A stretch of 64,000 bases of DNA, from assembly GCA_035048495.1 (NCBI GenBank), contig CM068545.1, positions 38,082,225 through 38,146,224 on the forward strand, read 5' to 3'. This document shows, in pieces, positions 31,010 to 42,265 of this stretch. The position numbers and the translations under genes are program-made. Below the pieces are notes generated by a model. The model was not told the DNA's origin and did no database searches. It worked only from the letters and a program-made list of their open reading frames with translations. This DNA is from Euptelea pleiosperma. Taxonomy: Eukaryota; Streptophyta; Magnoliopsida; Ranunculales; Eupteleaceae. Position 1 is the first letter of the stretch. Each line of letters begins with the position of its first letter.

Positions 31010-32500
31010 TGTTGATGTGCCTCAAATCAACTGAAGACTGAAGTGTCAAAGATCAAGTGGACTTCGATAAAACAAACAAAAGAAGGATTAAAGTTGAAGA
31101 AAAGATAACCCAAGTGTTCAAGATCAACTAAAGCCAAAGTCAAGATTATCAAGTTCAACTGAAGACAAAGTCAAGTGATCAAGCTCAACTAAAGACAAAG
31201 TCAAAAGCTCAAGTACGCTCTCACTCAATGAACGTTCAACTACGAAGAAACTCGTGTTGCGGTTACTTACGCATATCTGAAGGTAAAACCGCACGTTGCC
31301 AGCGGATATTGATTTACCCTAGATGGTTAAGTGTTAGTTAGGGATTGTGCGTGTGATGAGAAGAGAAATTCTCAGAACTTTGGAAGCATTCGGCTATGGA
31401 CAAAACTGTCCGGCCGATCGGCCCTTATATGCGGGCGACCGAAGGTCCGGTCGACCAGCCAAAATGGTTCGGTTGACCCTAACTCTCAGGTTCGAGAAAT
31501 TTGACTGAAAGCCTGAGCGGGCGACCGACTAAAGTCTCGGTCGACCGAGGTCCGGTCGACCAGCCATCAATGCGGTCGACCCTGCCAGTTTTGAATCTCA
31601 TTTGACAAAATCTTTTATGCGATTAGAAGCGCATTTTGGCCCTTCAAACGGCTATATTCGGTACTGTTCTAGCAAAGGGATGCCTGTTTATATATTAGAG
31701 CCATCTCCCTCTATTAGAATCAACCCGATCAAGAGATCTCTACTTTTACTTTACTTGATTATTATTCTTTAAGTTCAGAGATCTGGAATTTGTGAGAGCT
31801 TCACCAGAGCAAAATTGAGAATTCATTGTGAAGGCTATAAGTGTTTGGAAGAGACTATTTTGGATTGTTATTCTGCAAGAATGTTCTTCCAAGAATAGGA
31901 TTATTCTTGGTAGAGTGTCTCTTGGGCGAGTTTTTCTTCAAAGGATTTTTCATTCGATCGTATTCATCAAGAGGTAAGCGTTTCTATGAACCAACACCTT
32001 TTGATAGAATTCAAAATTTGTGAACACTGTTATTTTGTGATTGGTGGATGAGTGTGGACTCATCTAACTGAGTTGTGGATTGTAGATCGAAGAGAAAAGA
32101 ATTTCTCTAAATAGACTACTGGCCTAGGCTGACTCTCTAGGTGAGCGACAAGCGATTCTCGTTAGATTAAGACTAGGTGTAATCTTAGTTGGTTGATTAT
32201 TTATTTCGGTTGGAAATGTTGTAATGCATGATTGAAATAATATAATACTACTCGTGGTGAGTATAGGACAGTGGATGTAGGTGCGGAGTCACCGAACCAC
32301 TATAAATCTGAGTATGGTGTGATTGTGAATGTTTGCATAATTGTTTCTCATTTTTCTCATATCTATGCTCTGTGGATGATTGATATATTAATTGCTTGAT
32401 CTTTTTTCAACTTGTGTGATCAGTAAATTTTAATCCATAAAGAATTCGCAGAGGAATTAAAAATTATCCTATTCACCCCCCCTATAGGACTTAACCTGGT
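31010..32500 (+). mobile_element. LTR family A (copia-like), near-complete, nested in family B
   Basis: Begins TGTTGATGTGCCTC and ends GGAATTAAAAATTATCCTATT then CACCCCCCCTATAGG, an end seen in many plant Ty1/copia LTRs. Near the 5' end is a short tandem repeat of CAAGTTCAACTGAAGACAAAG type (31100-31210). A GGTCGACC cluster (31410-31590) precedes TATA-like TTTATATATTAG (31688). No internal coding sequence follows, so it looks like a solo LTR. Flanking family B sequence resumes immediately after. Confidence 0.65.
31410..31590. promoter_or_regulatory. GGTCGACC palindrome cluster in family A U3
   Basis: At least six sites (CCGGTCGACCAGCC, CGGTTGACC, CGGTCGACCGAGG, GCGGTCGACC and others) lie within 180 bp, about 100-280 bp upstream of the LTR TATA box. 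The 4150-4440 fragment keeps the same cluster. Enhancer function is inference from position. Confidence 0.5.
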
Positions 32501-33607
32501 AATTGAAAGGGAATTTCACTGTGTACAATCAATTGGACCATTCGGGATAGAACTTTCATTAAGTACAATCTATTGGACCTTATGTACAATCGATTGAACT
32601 GACAGACAGAAAATCCATCCGTACAGTACAATCGATTGGACCAAGAGTACGATCGATTTGACTAGAGTTCGATCGATTGGACCTAGAGTACAATAGATTA
32701 GACTTTGCAGAAAAACTCTAATTTTAGATCTGATTTTCATGCTCCCCCCACTACTTGCACGACCTTGGGGCTTCTAAACTCTTATAAATAAAGCACTCTA
32801 TAGTTTTATCATATACACAAGAGAGAAAAAAGAGTTAGTTTTCTAAAGAAGAGTTGTCCTTGTTGAAGAGAAAAAGCCTTGGCTTTCATTGCCATTCTTG
32901 TGAGCTTTTCTCTTCCTTTTCGATCAAAGCTAATAGCTTGATCTTTCCTCTGCTTAGGTTTTTCACCTAGTATTATAACCCAATAAGCCAGAGAGTACCA
33001 GTATGTCTCAACACTAATTGAGCAACTTTGGGGTTCAAGGTGTACTGAATCCTTCGCATACGGTAAAGACCATTGTGTGAGAATTAAGATTGGGGTGTAC
33101 TGATCTATGGTAGGTTTGGGGTGTACCAAACTGAACAAGCGACAAAGGCTTCATGATTGGGAGTTGCGCTTATGACTCGTAGCGTGGAGCCAGACGACAT
33201 GGGCGCGCCGGCAGTAGGCCTTGGCTAAGGTTGAAAGTTGTATTTGAAACGGTGCTGCATAGGTAACTTCTGTAACTCATAACTTCTCAATTAATGATAC
33301 TTTCCGTCTGGACATGGTCCTGTGGTTTTCCTTGGTTAAGGTTTCCACGTAAAAAAATCGCATGTGTTATGATGTGTTGATTTTTTATCTTTCGTATATT
33401 TATTAGATTATCCCAAATGACAAAGAGAAAATTTATCACGGAGATATATTCGATCCACGTCAATTGTGATAATCATCTTTTGATCAATCAACTGTTTTAT
33501 TATAGCATGCGATTTTGTTTACCCTACCGGACCAATAAATTGTGTTAGGTTAAAAGATAATTTTAATACCTAATCAACCCCCTTCTAGGTATTCGGAATA
33601 AAGAGAA

Positions 33608-33820
33608 TGGACTGAATTTCAAGTCAATATTAGGGACCTGATTGAAGCCTTTGGCAACAAGACATGTCTTAAGTCATTCAAGAGACCCATCAAATTAACT
33701 GTAGTTTTACTTTTAAAAACCTGCTTGTAGCCAACAATATTCATTTGAGGAGAGATCGAAACAAGTTCCCACGTGCAATTTGAGTGAAGGGAAGTTAGAT
33801 CTTCTTTCATTGTCGTAAGC
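33608..33820 (-). pseudogene. Copia RT start, downstream half of a copia pol split by the Tat insertion
   Basis: The minus strand reads LTTMKEDLTSLHSNCTWELV then IVGYKQVFKSK and, after a frame change, CLVAKGFNQVPNIDLKFSP: the conserved copia RT opening. It continues the frame that stops at 46323 on the other side of the 12.5-kb gypsy element. The left end is cut by family B copy 2. Confidence 0.88.
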
Positions 33821-35188
33821 TGTGGGGGGAAAATATCTGATCTAACCCACACAATCTTCGAGGTCAGACGATTCATATTTTGGTGATAATCGGACAACTC
33901 TGATGCTCCAGGATGAAAACTACTTTCTCCTCTGCGAAGGATAGGATGATCTCCAGATGAGAAGCGGTTGTACCTGTTGACAATTCTCTGACGCTCAAGT
34001 CAACTTAGGAATGGTAACAGGATTCAGGAAAAATAGTAAAATGTTTCAGAGTTTAGGCTATCTGGATCTAGAGAGCAAGATCCTTTTCTCAGTTCTGAGG
34101 GTCTCATATTTATACCCTTAGAGCTGGCGTGACTCACCTTCCACGTGTCCAGTCGTTATCAATCAGTGATGACTTGGATGGATTCTGTTATAAAACAGAA
34201 TCTTCTTGTTAGATCATGACTTCTTTGATTCGGTTATACCGAAATAACTGAAGTGATACTTAGGTGGCATCCTTCGTGTCAGGTATTCGGACAAGGGGAT
34301 GTCGAAATCGTGGTAGTTCAACTAGCTGCCATGTGGCCAATATTCATTGGTTAAGAAATTGATTGTGTTCAGAATACTTACCTTGTACGTAGGAACCTGT
34401 AATATTATCGAGATAAGATTACGATCAATCCCGTCACGTAAGTCATTTGACCTCATTTGACCTTGCCTGGATAAGACGAAAATAGATCCCGTCAAGTAAG
34501 TCTGTCGACCTTGTCGGGATATATGCATCTAGCAAGTCATATGACCTTGCTGGGATGAGATGGAAATAGATCCCGTCACGTAAGTCATTTGACCTCATCT
34601 GACCTTGCCGGGATAAGACGAAAATAGATCCCGTCAAGTAAGTCTGTTGACCTTGTCGGGATATATGCATCTAGCAAGTCATATGACCTTGCTGGGATGA
34701 GATGGAAATAGATCCCGTCAAGTAAGTCTGTTGACCTTGTCGGGATATATGCATCCAGCAAGTCATATGACCTTGCCGGGATGAGATGGAAATAGATCCC
34801 GTCAAGTAAGTCTATTGACATTGTCGGGATATATGCATCCAACCAGTCATATGATCTTGCCAGGAGAAGTTGAATATCAATCTCGCCAAGGAGATCAATA
34901 ATTGATATGTCGGGCAAGATTGAATGCTTCCCGACATATTAAAGATTGAAGCGTTAATCCGTTCTGTTAGCACTGCCTCAATATGCTGATCATTCCGTCC
35001 TGACACGTGGCACTTCTAATTAATGGAAGTTGTGTGACACGATGGGGCGGTTTATGGCTCCTGATGATGCCTTCGGCGCATTCATTCTCGCGTGCTGTCT
35101 ATCAACACGCGTCATCTTTTCACGACCGCACGTGCCAAGCCAGTGTCACGCGTCAATATTTGACTTGCTGGAAAATACGGCACCCACA
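33821..35188 (-). repeat. 3' LTR of the Tat element
   Basis: 1,368 bp. Contains TATA (TATTTATA at 34107-34114, read TATAAATA on the minus strand) and about four copies of an ~84-bp tandem unit (CCTTGTCGGGATATATGCAT, CAAGTCATATGACCTTGC; 34440-34860). It lacks the short CGCGTCATC duplication present in the other LTR. Confidence 0.95.
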
Positions 35189-35205
35189 TCGCCCCCCTTT
35201 TTTAG
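35189..35205 (-). promoter_or_regulatory. Polypurine tract of the Tat element
   Basis: The minus strand reads CTAAAAAAGGGGGGCGA directly before the TG of the 3' LTR, the expected plus-strand primer position. Confidence 0.85.
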
Positions 35206-35523
35206 AAGATTGAGAAGTTGCCATCGTATCTTCTGAAAAAGATCCTGACCTTTCACGTCCTACTATAATTTCCTGGCCGTTGGATCATCCATCAATCATT
35301 CAACCGTTGCCCTTCTCATTTAATACTGCGCCCATCGTTGTTGTATCCATGGGATGTGTCCATACTGGCGTGCTACCCAATGTACGATCGTCGAATGGAA
35401 TGATTGACGGGTACAATACCCGAAGGAACAGGTAACCGAACCGTCGTGCGACAGCTTTTTGAATTTTGGCGCCAGGGGTTGGATATCGCCAGACTGTCGG
35501 TTTGCTATTACCAGATTTTCATC

Positions 35524-35531
35524 TATAAATA
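35524..35531 (+). promoter_or_regulatory. TATA box of the antisense ORF
   Basis: TATAAATA inside ATCTATAAATAGC, 191 bp upstream of the antisense ORF's ATG (35715) and followed by a C/T-rich leader. This implies the antisense gene has its own promoter and is not read from the LTR. Confidence 0.6.
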
Positions 35532-35714
35532 GCTCATTTCCCTTAATTTATTCATTTTCTTTCTTCGATCGGTGCTCTGCAACAGTTCAAGCTTCAAGCC
35601 CAGGCCGTTCTTCATTTTTGTTCTCCCCGCTTGCTGCCACTGGACTGTAACGGTACTCTTCTCTTACTTGTTATCTTCTTTCTTCTACCTTCATCTCCTT
35701 CTCATCTACTTCAA

Positions 35715-36542
35715 ATGGCTAGGGGTAGAGTAGTGCTTGAGGACACCGAGGAAATGGTTCCCAGAGAACTAGTAGAAACTAACACCCCTGCAGAGGAACA
35801 GATATCCTCTGACTCATTAGATCGGGCCATAGATGCGTATAGGGAGGAACCGATAGTCCCTCAGGAGATCGTTAGGGTCCCTACTCATGGAAATGACCCG
35901 TATATAGTGGGTTTGAGGGGAGAATTTGCCATTCCTTCCTCTGTTTTCATCAAACTTGGTTCTCGTCACGGGGAAGATACCAACCCTGGCGAAATCAGTA
36001 TCACTCAGCTTCAATTGAAGTTTGGGTTAACTCTCCCTCTGACTCCTCTAGTGAAGGAAGTACTCTGGTTCTATGATCGGGCTCCCGGCCAGATGCACGA
36101 AAATTTCTGGCATCTGATGAATAGGATAGAGTATTTCAACTCTATAAATGAATACCAAATCGGTCTCTCTGAGATCGATTATCTGTACTTCCTGAGGAGG
36201 TGCCCGGACTCATTTGATATAGATTTGTTCTGGTCCGTAGCTGCTCGGAAGAAAGAACAGAAGATCGTTGAGAGCCTGCTTGATAGTCATAAGGGATGGC
36301 ACTCTGATCCTCTACTGGTGACTGGATCTTGGGAATTTGACAAACGTGTGGAGGGGAGCTCCAACAGCCATAGAGTCCGTACAAACTTTAACTTGTCGGG
36401 TAAGCTCCTCTTTGTGTCTCGTCAATCTCCTTTAGACCGACCTAATCAATCTACTGACTCGTCGCCTTTCTTCTCTACTGTAGACTACGTCAGACGTCCT
36501 TGGACATATCCTCAGGATATAACAGAGTCAAATATATTCTGA
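35715..36542 (+). pseudogene. Tat antisense ORF, N-terminal part (gypsy-type 'Transposase_28'-like)
   Basis: Starts MARGRVVLEDTEEMVP at 35715; an upstream in-frame stretch has no better start. After an acidic leader, about residues 60-200 (DPYIVGLRGEFAIPSS, LTLPLTPLVKEVLWFY, QIGLSEIDYLYFLRR) resemble the plant 'putative gypsy type transposon' domain family, judged by eye. A likely intron is 36400-36483 (TCGG|GTAAGC ... CTACTGTAG|ACTACG). Splicing adds DYVRRPWTYPQDI before a stop at 36542. Another frame stays open beyond (YNRVKYILRKIPKVVKQW), so a frameshift broke the gene here. Function is unknown; such ORFs recur in Tat elements and may be structural or regulatory. Confidence 0.62.
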
Positions 36543-36691
36543 GGAAAATCCCCAAGGTAGTAAAGCAATGGTCCCTGGTGGGATTGATTGATAATAACAG
36601 AAGGTCCTCAACTGCTGGTCCCGTCGTCCCACGTGACTAACGGATAGCTGCCCCTGACTATTCACGTAAGCGTCCTGCTCCCGAGATCACT

Positions 36692-36958
36692 ATGGGGGAG
36701 GCCACGTCCCGGGAAGAAGCGGATATAAGCCCTGAGGTCCCTCTAATAAAAAGACCTCGTCAAACTCGGAGGGCGCCAGTCCATATAGATCCTCCAATAA
36801 GCCGGGTCGAGTCTGCTCCTTATCCCGTAGCAGAATTTTTTAGACATCCAGATGGTCGTCAGGAACCTCTGAATGATTTTACCCGGGAACTCGTACGGTT
36901 GGAAGAGGTAGAGGTATCTTCCTTTATACCCGAGATGTTTATTTCATATTCTTTCTGA
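36692..36958 (+). pseudogene. Tat antisense ORF, middle segment
   Basis: An 88-codon open stretch, rich in R, P and E (RPRQTRRAPVHIDPP), ending in RELVRLEEVEVSSFIPEMF. It is followed by an intron-like interval whose 3' end is TATCTTCACTATAG|ATGGAGG at about 36985. It lies between the N-terminal and C-terminal parts and is probably an exon of the same gene; the exact joints are uncertain because the upstream frame is broken. Confidence 0.4.
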
Positions 36959-36985
36959 TTGACTAACCCGTTATCTTCACTATAG

Positions 36986-38209
36986 ATGGAGGGTAGAATG
37001 GCCGAAATGAAGAAGGACACTTTTGTTGCCCCTGCTCTGGTGCCAAGGAAGAAAAGAAGACTGGTCAAGGGATTAGCTCCCAGATTAGAAGCATCGCTTA
37101 CTCGGGATGGTATGGTGACTGCTAAGGCCAATCTGGCTGGTGATTCTTCGTTGACTCAACCTTCTGAGGCCCCAGATTCTCCTTCAGTAGCCGCAATACC
37201 TACTGCTTCTCCCTCGATCGCCATTACGAGGTCTCCTCCTAGATTCCAACCTTCTCCAGGACTTCAACAAACGTCTACCCCTCCATCAACCTCTTATCCA
37301 ACAGATGCTGCCGGGCCCAGTCATTCAATAAGTGAGCATATTCGTTCTCCATCATTCTCGTCTGGTACAATATTTGACTTGATTGATACATGGGTTACAC
37401 TAGAAGAATTGTGGCGCCAAAATAACCCTATTGTAGGTCTACGGGATTTCAACGGCGAGGAGCCTTATATCATGAATGCTGGTTGCCTGCCTAATGGGAA
37501 GCCCATTTCAGAGCAAAGCTCCATTGCTGATGCCAGGGTGGCTACAACATTGATCGAACGAATCTGTCTCCCACGGGACAGATTACGTTATATTGACATG
37601 CCTTCCCCGAAAGTGCCATGTGAAGTCCTCAGTCGTTCTTTTCTTGAGGTAATTGTTCTTCGGAGTGCTTCTTCTGACGAACTCCTAGATCATAGACTAA
37701 CATTTTTCTTCTCTCTACAGGGCGTCCATGCTTACGTAGGTCTGAGGGATTACCTCAGCAACCTCCTCCAAAATTACACCGCCCTTGTCGAGAAATCAAG
37801 CGCGTCTGAAGCTACACTTAAACTGGTCGAGGAACAAGTTCAAGCTGTCAACCTATCTGCGGAAATCTCGAAGACTAAGGCTGAGATGGAGAAAAAGTTG
37901 GCCCTCGAAGCCCTTGCCTCAAAGAAGAAAGCTGAAGATAACTTGATTAAGGTCAAGGCGGAATGTGCGAAATTCAAGGAGAGAGCCAGCCGCCTACAAG
38001 AGGATCTGGAGAAGATGACTGTTGAGAGGGATGAAACCAAACAAGCATCCGACGCCCTCCAACAGGAATCTTATGACAAAGGGTATCGGGAAGGCTTTGC
38101 CAAATGTGAAGCTATGATGGAAGATGGAGAAGAAGATGAAGATCCCATTCAAGAAATAGTTCTGACCGAACCAATTGTCGGGATGAGTATTCCCAAGGAA
38201 ATATCCTGA
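36986..38209 (+). pseudogene. Tat antisense ORF, C-terminal part with coiled coil
   Basis: A 407-codon open frame. First a basic stretch (RKKRRLVKG), then a long S/P/T-rich disordered region. A folded part ends SRSFLE, then a probable 72-bp intron, 37649-37720 (CTTGAG|GTAATT ... TCTCTACAG|GGCGTC), giving SFLE|GVHAYVGLRDYLSNLL. It ends in about 120 residues of heptad-like coiled coil (EKKLALEALASKKKAED ... SRLQEDLEKMTVERDE) and an acidic tail (EDGEEDEDP). The intron is a multiple of three, so the frame is open spliced or unspliced. The stop is at 38207-38209. Confidence 0.6.
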
Positions 38210-38499
38210 GAACTTCCTCCAACCATCCAGGTTCCTGAAGTCACTCCGGATCCTTCTCAGATAGAGATGGTGACTCCAGGAGAAGATATCATGGTAAATC
38301 CTGTTATTCAGCCGGCTGGCGGGCAGGATGTGATGCCTTCTCTATGATTTTTGTAATCTGATTTGCCTAGGGGGCCTTCAAATGTAGATGACATTTATGG
38401 CTTTTGACATAATGGAAAATCTTTTATTCCGATATGAATTCGAAATTTGCTTTCTTTAGTTCATAGTTCAGCTGGGATTTTCACCCTGCCTGCTTGATT

Positions 38500-39285
38500 T
38501 ATATACTTGAATCCTTATCAGGGCACAAAGCCATGATGTATAAGAATTCGAGGCTCCCGGCTAGGACTGTATAGTCGACGAGAATCTCGTAAATTCTTGT
38601 CGCATGACTTAGAATATTTAGATCATCCCGGCCTTCCGGTTTGCATACTTGAATTCTTATCAAGGCAAGAAGCCAAGATGTATAAGAATCCAAGGCTCCG
38701 GTTAGGACTTCATAGTAGACGGGAATCTCGTTAATTCTAGTCGCATGACTTAGAATATTTAGATCATCCCGGCCTTCCGGTTTGTATACTTGAATTCTTA
38801 TCAAGGCAAGAAGCCAAGATGTGTAAGAATCCAAGGCTCCCGGCTAGGACTTCATAATCGACGGGAATCTCGTTAATTCTAGTCGCATGACTTAGAATAC
38901 TTAGATCATCACAGCCTTCCGGTTTGTATACTTGAATTCTTATCAAGGCAAGAAGCCAAGATGTGTAAGAATCCAAGGCTCCCGACTAGGACTTCATAGT
39001 CGACGGGAATCTCGTTAATTCTAGTCGCATGACTTAGAATATGTAGATCATCCTGGCCTTCCGGTTTGTATACTTGAATTCTTATCAAGGCAAGAAGCCA
39101 AGATGTGTAAGAATCCAAGGCTCCCGACTAGGACTTCATAGTCAACGGGAATCTCGTTAATTCTAGTCGCATGACTTAGAATATGTAGATCATCCTGGCC
39201 TTCCGATTTGTATACTTGAATTCTTATCAAGGCAAGAAGCCAAGATGTGTAAGAATCCAAGGCTCCCGGCTAGGACTTCAAAGTT
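38500..39285. repeat. 142-bp tandem repeat between antisense ORF and integrase
   Basis: TTCCGGTTTG recurs at 38633, 38774, 38918, 39058 and 39202 (the last as TTCCGATTTG). Each unit has AATTCTTATCAAGGCAAGAA, AAGGCTCCCGGCTAGGACTT and CTAGTCGCATGACTTAGAAT. About 5.5 units. Tandem arrays near the 3' end are typical of Tat elements. The ~70-codon minus-strand ORFs here are repeat products. Confidence 0.95.
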
Positions 39286-39324
39286 GATGATGATGCTTCT
39301 TGTATGAGAAATTTGGAGTCATCT

Positions 39325-40310
39325 TTATTGATAGAAGATGTGCATATTAAATGCGTTCCACAGCCTTTCTAATACATCTCCATCTTGTGTTTTCAAGTAA
39401 TATGCCCCGTTCTGCCCAATCCTGTCAATAAGGTAAGGTCCTTCCCAATTGGCACCCAATTTGCCACTTCCAGGCTCTTTGGTTAAGTCAAATACTTTCT
39501 TTAATACCAAATCTCCAACTCTGAAGGTCCTGCGTCTGACACGGCGATCATATGATCGTTTGATGGTTTGCTGATAATTTGTCAATCTCACAACCGCTTG
39601 TTCGCGCCGTTCTTCTAGCAAATCATTATCCCGAGCCAGGATCTCCTCATTCTGTCCAGTATTGACAGCCTGAGTATGAGATGTCGGGACAACAACTTCT
39701 GTAGGGATGACTGCTTCTGACCCATAGGCCAGGGAAAATGGAGATTCTCCTGTAGTCCTTCTCGGGGTAGTTCGGTATGTCCATAGTACTCCCGACAACT
39801 CTTCTGCCCATTTTTCCTTTGCCTGATCCAGCCTCTTCTTCAAATTTTTGAGTATGACTCGATTTGCCCTTTCAGTGAGTCCATTACTCAGGGGGTATCT
39901 TGGGGCAGATAATCGCTTCTTTATATTCAAAGCCTGACACTGAGCTTTGACCTCATTGGAATCAAACTGGGTTCCATTGTCCATGACAATCTCCTGCGGA
40001 ATGCCGAATCGACAAATGATATTCTCCCACAAGAACCTCTTAACATGTGAAGATTGCACCTGTACTAATGGAACTGCTTCGATCCACTTCGTGAAGTAAT
40101 CTGTGGCTACTAGTAAGAACCTGACGTTCCCTAGGGCTGTCGGGAATGGTCCCATTATATCCAATCCCCATTTTATAAATGGCCACGGACTGAATACAGG
40201 ATGTAACTCTTCGGCGGGGACTTTGATCAATGGAGAATATTTCTGGCACTTCTCACATTTCTTGACAAGCAACTTGGCATCTTTCTACATATAGGGCCAA
40301 AAATAACCTT
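39325..40310 (-). pseudogene. Tat integrase
   Basis: Inserts the cDNA into the host genome. From about 40310 the minus strand has the zinc-finger CEKC (preceded by a TAG stop after YFWPYM-like sequence), then KWGLDIMGPFPTA (first catalytic D), VMDNGTQFDSNEV (second D) and NGLTERANRVILKNLKKRL (E). It continues through WTYRTTPRRTTGESPFSLAYG and the C-terminal GKLGANWEGPY, ending ERLWNAFNMHIFYQ. 315 codons are open, so the catalytic core is intact, but upstream zinc-finger histidines lie in a broken frame. Confidence 0.9.
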
Positions 40311-40541
40311 GGCTGATGGCTTTATGTGCCAAGGTCCTCGCCCCCGAGTGATTTCCACATTCACCCGCGTGTATCTCATGGACAACTTGTTGAGATTCAC
40401 TGGGGTAAGGCATTTGAGGAGGGGGCCTAATGCTGATTTTCTGTATAAATCCTGACCCACCATGGTGTATCTTCTCCCAAGCCTCTGAATTCTTTTCGCC
40501 GCATCTCTCCCGGATGGAAGGTCTCTATTCTGTAAATACCT

Positions 40542-42265
40542 TCAAAAATCATCCATCCAGCTTGGCTCATGATCAACCTCAATTAGGGCTAAGTACATCT
40601 CAACAGGCATATGAATACTCGAGAATTCTTGATAGTCCACGGGTATGGTTCTTGACTCAGTATCTCCCAACATAGTGGATAGATAGGCCAAGGCATCAGC
40701 ATGTCGATTCTCCATTCGAGGTAACTGATGAACCTCTAGGTTGTCGAACCGTCCTGCCAATTGTTGGATGATATCCAAATAGGCTGCCATCCTCTCATCT
40801 CGGGCTAGATATGTCCTAGCATATTGGCTGACGACCAACTGAGAATCAGTATATATGGTAATATCCTTTATCTCGAGATCTAGCGTTGTCTGAAGCCCTG
40901 AAATCATTGCTTCATATTCTGCTTTGTTATTGGACGCCACGAACCCGAGTTTAACAGATTTCTCCAATCTAGTGTTCTCGAGTGTGACCAGGACAACTCC
41001 TATACCCGATCCACTCTCGCTGGCCGATCCATCAGTGAACAACCTCCACCCCGTCTTAGGATTCAACATTTCTGGTATCTCAAGAAGTGGAAGAACTTCT
41101 CTGTCCTCGCCCCCAGTGTCTGCCACATCTTGGACTGGGAAATCAGCTAAGAACCCGGCTAAGGCATGTCCCTTCTCAGACGTTCTTGGTGAAAATTGAA
41201 TATCGTACTGAGCCAAATAAATGGCCCATTTTGCCATCCTTCCTGATAAATCAATCTTGCCGAGTATAGATCTCAAAGGATGCTCTGTGTAGACCGTGAT
41301 AGTTCTTCATTCGAAGTACGGTTTAAGACGCCTAGAAGCATAAATCAAAGCAAGAGCAGCTTTCTCGATTGTGGCATATCTCGTTTCTGCTCCAATAAGA
41401 GTTTTACTGGTAAAATATACTGGCCGTTCTTCTCGGTCAGTAGTAGACAAATAGAAACCTAGATGCTCCCCTTGATCGGGTTTAGAAAGAATTGGAGGTT
41501 GCGAGAGATAGTGTTTAAGCTTTTGGAAGGCTTCATCACATTCCTCTGTCTAGTCAAACCTCCTATTTTTCTTCAAGAGCCTAAATAAAGGTCTGCATCT
41601 ATCTGACGATCTCGCTATGAAGCGATTCAATGCAGCTATCTTCCCGGCTAACTTTTGGACATCTTTCTTGTTCTTCGGTGAAGGCATTTCCGTCAAGGCC
41701 CTGATCTGCTCGAGATTAGCTTCAATTCCTCGTCTTGTAATGAGATAACCTAGAAACTTCCCAGAGGTCACTCCGAAGATGCATTTGGCAGGATTGAGCT
41801 TCATTTGATACTCCCGTAGACGGTTGAATGTTTTCCCGAGATCTCTCAGATGAAGTTCCCGAGTTCGTGTTTTATCATCTATATAGACTTCCATTGTCAC
41901 GCCAATCATGTCATGGAACATTTTGTTGACAAGGCGCTGATAAGTGGCTCCTGCGTTTTTGAGGCCAAAAGGCATCACTTTGTAACAAAAGACACCCCTA
42001 TCAATCGTGAAGGCCATCATCTCCTGGTCTGGCTCATACAACGGAATCTGATTGTAGCCTGAGTATCCATCCAGGAAAGACAAGATTTCATATCCCGAGG
42101 TGGCGTCGACAAGTTGATCAATTCTCGACAAAGGATATGGATCTTTAGGGCAAGCCTTATTCAAATGGGTGAAGTCTATGCAAACTCTGATCTTCCCATT
42201 CTTCTTTGGTACAGCCACTATGTTGGCTAACCATTGAGCATTGTTGACTTCACAAGTAAATGCTT
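40542..42265 (-). pseudogene. Tat reverse transcriptase and dual RNase H
   Basis: Copies element RNA to DNA and removes the RNA strand. RT starts QWLANIVAVPKKNGKIRVC. The first catalytic D is in LSFLDGYSGYNQI, and YIDD (about 41880) is followed by a 2-3 residue gap relative to the usual YVDDMLVK. Next comes KFLGYLITRRGIE. RNase H 1 (about 41500-41290) is interrupted by stops at RRFD* and PYFE*. The second, archaeal-type RNase H reads WRLFTDGSASESGSGIGVVL, NNKAEYEAMISGL and YTDSQLVVSQYA. About 40 residues usually found before QWLANIV are missing (42240-42290). A TGA near 40540 ends the frame. Confidence 0.9.

Larger units (their letters stand above)
30440..33606 (+). mobile_element. LTR-like repeat family B, copy 2 (plus), interrupted by a family A LTR
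   Basis: Starts TGTCTCATAG...AATATTTTCATATTC and ends AATCAACCCCCTTCTAGG (33571-33588) plus a few bases. The 5' segment 30440-31009 and 3' segment ~32500-33606 are both homologous to copy 3. Between them lies a family A LTR. The 3' segment has CAATCGATTG motifs (32525-32705), a TATA (TTATAAATAAAG, 32784) and GGCCTTGGCTAAGGTTG. On the right it abuts copia RT sequence. Confidence 0.66.

Noticed and set aside
32809..33138. 109-codon minus-strand ORF
   Set aside because: Lies in family B LTR sequence, antisense to its transcription; the same region in other copies is not open.
34322..34917. Minus-strand ORFs with repeated YIPTRS-like peptides
   Set aside because: Translation of the 84-bp LTR tandem repeat; the same ORFs occur at 45307-46010. 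No domain.
38499..39260. Series of ~70-codon minus-strand ORFs starting MDSYTSWLLALIR
   Set aside because: Produced by the 142-bp tandem repeat, not genes.
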